Positions 62,721 through 64,000 of a stretch of DNA of 64,000 bases are shown here, piece by piece. The DNA is from Aliiruegeria lutimaris (GTDB lineage: Bacteria; Pseudomonadota; Alphaproteobacteria; Rhodobacterales; Rhodobacteraceae): the NCBI RefSeq assembly GCF_900099935.1, contig NZ_FNEK01000003.1:62001-126000 (forward strand). The letters run 5' to 3'. The notes beneath the pieces are model-generated. The model made no database searches. It had not been told where the DNA came from and saw only the letters and a list, made by a program, of their open reading frames with translations. Position numbers and translations under genes: made by a program. The first letter of the stretch is position 1. The number at the start of each line of letters is the position of its first letter.

Positions 62721-64000
62721 ATGTCGATCCTGACGAAACAACGGCGCCTTGCCGTCATTGTCCCAGTATTGCTGGGAGCCTTGCTGTTCATGTCGGCCTT
62801 CCCGGTGCAGGCTCAGGATACCGCTTTCCGTCAATCGGTGGCCGAGGCCTCCTATGGCAACGAGGCGGTGGGAGCTTTCTACCGAACGCGCGATTACCAG
62901 CCGATCTTTACCGGGGCCGGGGACGGGCCGCGTCGCGCCGCGCTGTTGCGCGCGCTGCAGACCGCCGACCTGCATGGCCTGCCGGCTGGACGCTATGACC
63001 CCGAAGAGCTCAAGGCGGCCTTCCGCGCCGCGAAGTCGCCACGCGCGCTCGGCAGGGCCGAGGTTCTGGCCGCCAAGATGTTCGTTCAATACGCCCAGGA
63101 CATCCAGTCCGGCGCCATGACCCCGAGCAAGATCGACCGCTCCATCGTGCGCGACCTGCCGCGACGCGATCAGGTCGAACAGCTCAGGGCCTTCGCCACG
63201 GCCTCGCCCGCGGGCTATCTGAAATCGCTGCCGCCGAAGACGCCGCAATACACGGCACTTCTGGCCGAGAAGATGCGCCTGCAACATACGCTGGAAAAGG
63301 GCGGCTGGGGCGCGAGGGTGCCCGGCTCCGCCCTCAAGCCCGGCCAGTCGGGCGATGCTGTCGTGGCGCTGCGCAACCGGCTCATCGCCATGGGCTATCT
63401 CGGCCGCAGCGCCTCGCAGCACTATGACGGCAACATGCAGAAAGCGGTTCAGCAGTTCCAGCTGGCCCACGGGCTGACGCCGGATGGCGTTGCCGGCGAG
63501 GGGACGATCAAGGCGCTCAACGTGCCGGCACGGGAGCGCCTCGCCTCGGTTCTGGTCGCCATGGAGAGGGAGCGCTGGACCAATATCCCGAAGGGCGAGC
63601 GGCATATTCTCGTGAACATCCCCGAGTTCACCGCTCGTATCATCGATGACGGCAAGGTCAGCTTTGCCACGCGGGTCGTCGTGGGCAAGAACAAGGACGG
63701 GCAGCGGACGCCGGAATTCTCCGACGTCATGGAATACATGGTCATCAATCCGACATGGAACGTGCCGCGCTCCATTGCGACCAAGGAATACCTGCCGCAG
63801 TTGAAGCGGAACCCGAACGCGGTCTCGCATCTGAAACTGGTGGATTCGCGCGGGCGCACTATCAGCCGTTCGGCGGTGAATTTCGCACAATACTCGGCCT
63901 CGACCTTCCCCTTCGCGCTGAAACAGCCGCCGTCGCAGCGCAATGCGCTCGGCCAGGTGAAGTTCATGTTCCCCAACAAGTACAATATCTATCTGCATGA
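62721..64000 (+). CDS. YcbB-like L,D-transpeptidase (partial)
   Basis: The gene starts at 62721, preceded by GAGGG, and is open to the right edge (426 codons seen). A Sec signal or anchor is at residues 10-32 (A-V-I-V-P-V-L-L-G-A-L-L-F), ending near V-Q-A-Q. A helical domain follows, then a peptidoglycan-binding repeat (L-K-P-G-Q-S-G-D-A-V-V-A-L-R-N-R-L) at about residues 210-270, then the start of the YkuD catalytic domain (I-L-V-N-I-P-E-F). The catalytic cysteine motif lies past the edge. Such enzymes make 3-3 cross-links in peptidoglycan. Confidence 0.9.
   Translation, partial: MSILTKQRRLAVIVPVLLGALLFMSAFPVQAQDTAFRQSVAEASYGNEAVGAFYRTRDYQPIFTGAGDGPRRAALLRALQTADLHGLPAGRYDPEELKAAFRAAKSPRALGRAEVLAAKMFVQYAQDIQSGAMTPSKIDRSIVRDLPRRDQVEQLRAFATASPAGYLKSLPPKTPQYTALLAEKMRLQHTLEKGGWGARVPGSALKPGQSGDAVVALRNRLIAMGYLGRSASQHYDGNMQKAVQQFQLAHGLTPDGVAGEGTIKALNVPARERLASVLVAMERERWTNIPKGERHILVNIPEFTARIIDDGKVSFATRVVVGKNKDGQRTPEFSDVMEYMVINPTWNVPRSIATKEYLPQLKRNPNAVSHLKLVDSRGRTISRSAVNFAQYSASTFPFALKQPPSQRNALGQVKFMFPNKYNIYLH

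Overview
The window reads as chromosomal DNA of an alphaproteobacterium of the Rhodobacteraceae (Roseobacter-type). The base composition is GC-rich. Supporting features are the neighbourhood cckA-recA-alaS, LexA boxes of the GTTC-N7-GTTC type upstream of recA, a CckA hybrid kinase with a CtrA-like box, a DksA that has lost zinc-finger cysteines, a standalone PPK2 polyphosphate kinase, a bifunctional PutA with a divergent Lrp-type regulator, and a tripartite tricarboxylate transporter. No rRNA, tRNA, CRISPR array, intact insertion sequence or prophage was seen. About 50 protein genes are supported; the last one runs off the right edge.

Layout. 1-576: a possible Hint-domain remnant behind a strong hairpin. 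577-7380: a dimethylglycine dehydrogenase-like flavoprotein, divergent mfd, and a small secreted protein. 7396-11692: Bcr/CflA-type efflux pump with a FrnE/DsbA-like protein, then an acyl-CoA ligase divergent from an XRE-cupin regulator. 11693-16575: a small orphan gene, an overlapping ppk2-tetR pair, an alpha/beta hydrolase with a MetA predicted to use acetyl-CoA, and a P-loop protein. 16869-22671: RND pump with its fusion protein, and an RsmB-like rRNA methyltransferase. 22780-29609: cckA, recA, alaS and a DUF1330 gene. 29637-38584: a LuxR-family protein without its HTH, typA, tyrS, anmK, DUF985 cupin, NUDIX hydrolase, enolase and an EamA transporter. 38733-43046: Fur/Mur, a J-domain protein, a MoxR ATPase, dksA and a flavin monooxygenase. 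43071-47495: xerD with a secreted 511-residue protein and a 44-residue membrane protein, divergent from aroK-aroB. 47733-55596: aldehyde dehydrogenase, Hsp20, trypsin-like protease, putA/putR and a lipoprotein. 55707-60906: lacI and tctC-tctB-tctA-aldolase. 60907-64000: a less GC-rich islet with a SnoaL-like gene, then a DUF882 protein divergent from a YcbB-like L,D-transpeptidase.

How the genes work together. The clearest functional unit is the LacI-controlled uptake and cleavage operon at 55.7-60.9 kb. It has a perfect 16-bp palindromic operator upstream of tctC and an attenuator-like hairpin between tctC and tctB. Proline use is covered by putA and putR, and chorismate supply by aroK-aroB. 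DNA damage and repair are represented by recA with two LexA boxes and by mfd. Cell-cycle signalling is represented by cckA. Three copies of a composite intergenic repeat (16.7, 47.6 and 50.1 kb) lie just past gene 3' ends. Most of the content is conserved housekeeping sequence; the unusual items are the repeat family, the HTH-less LuxR protein, the cysteine-poor DksA, the orphan MoxR, and the regulatory boxes at cckA and recA.
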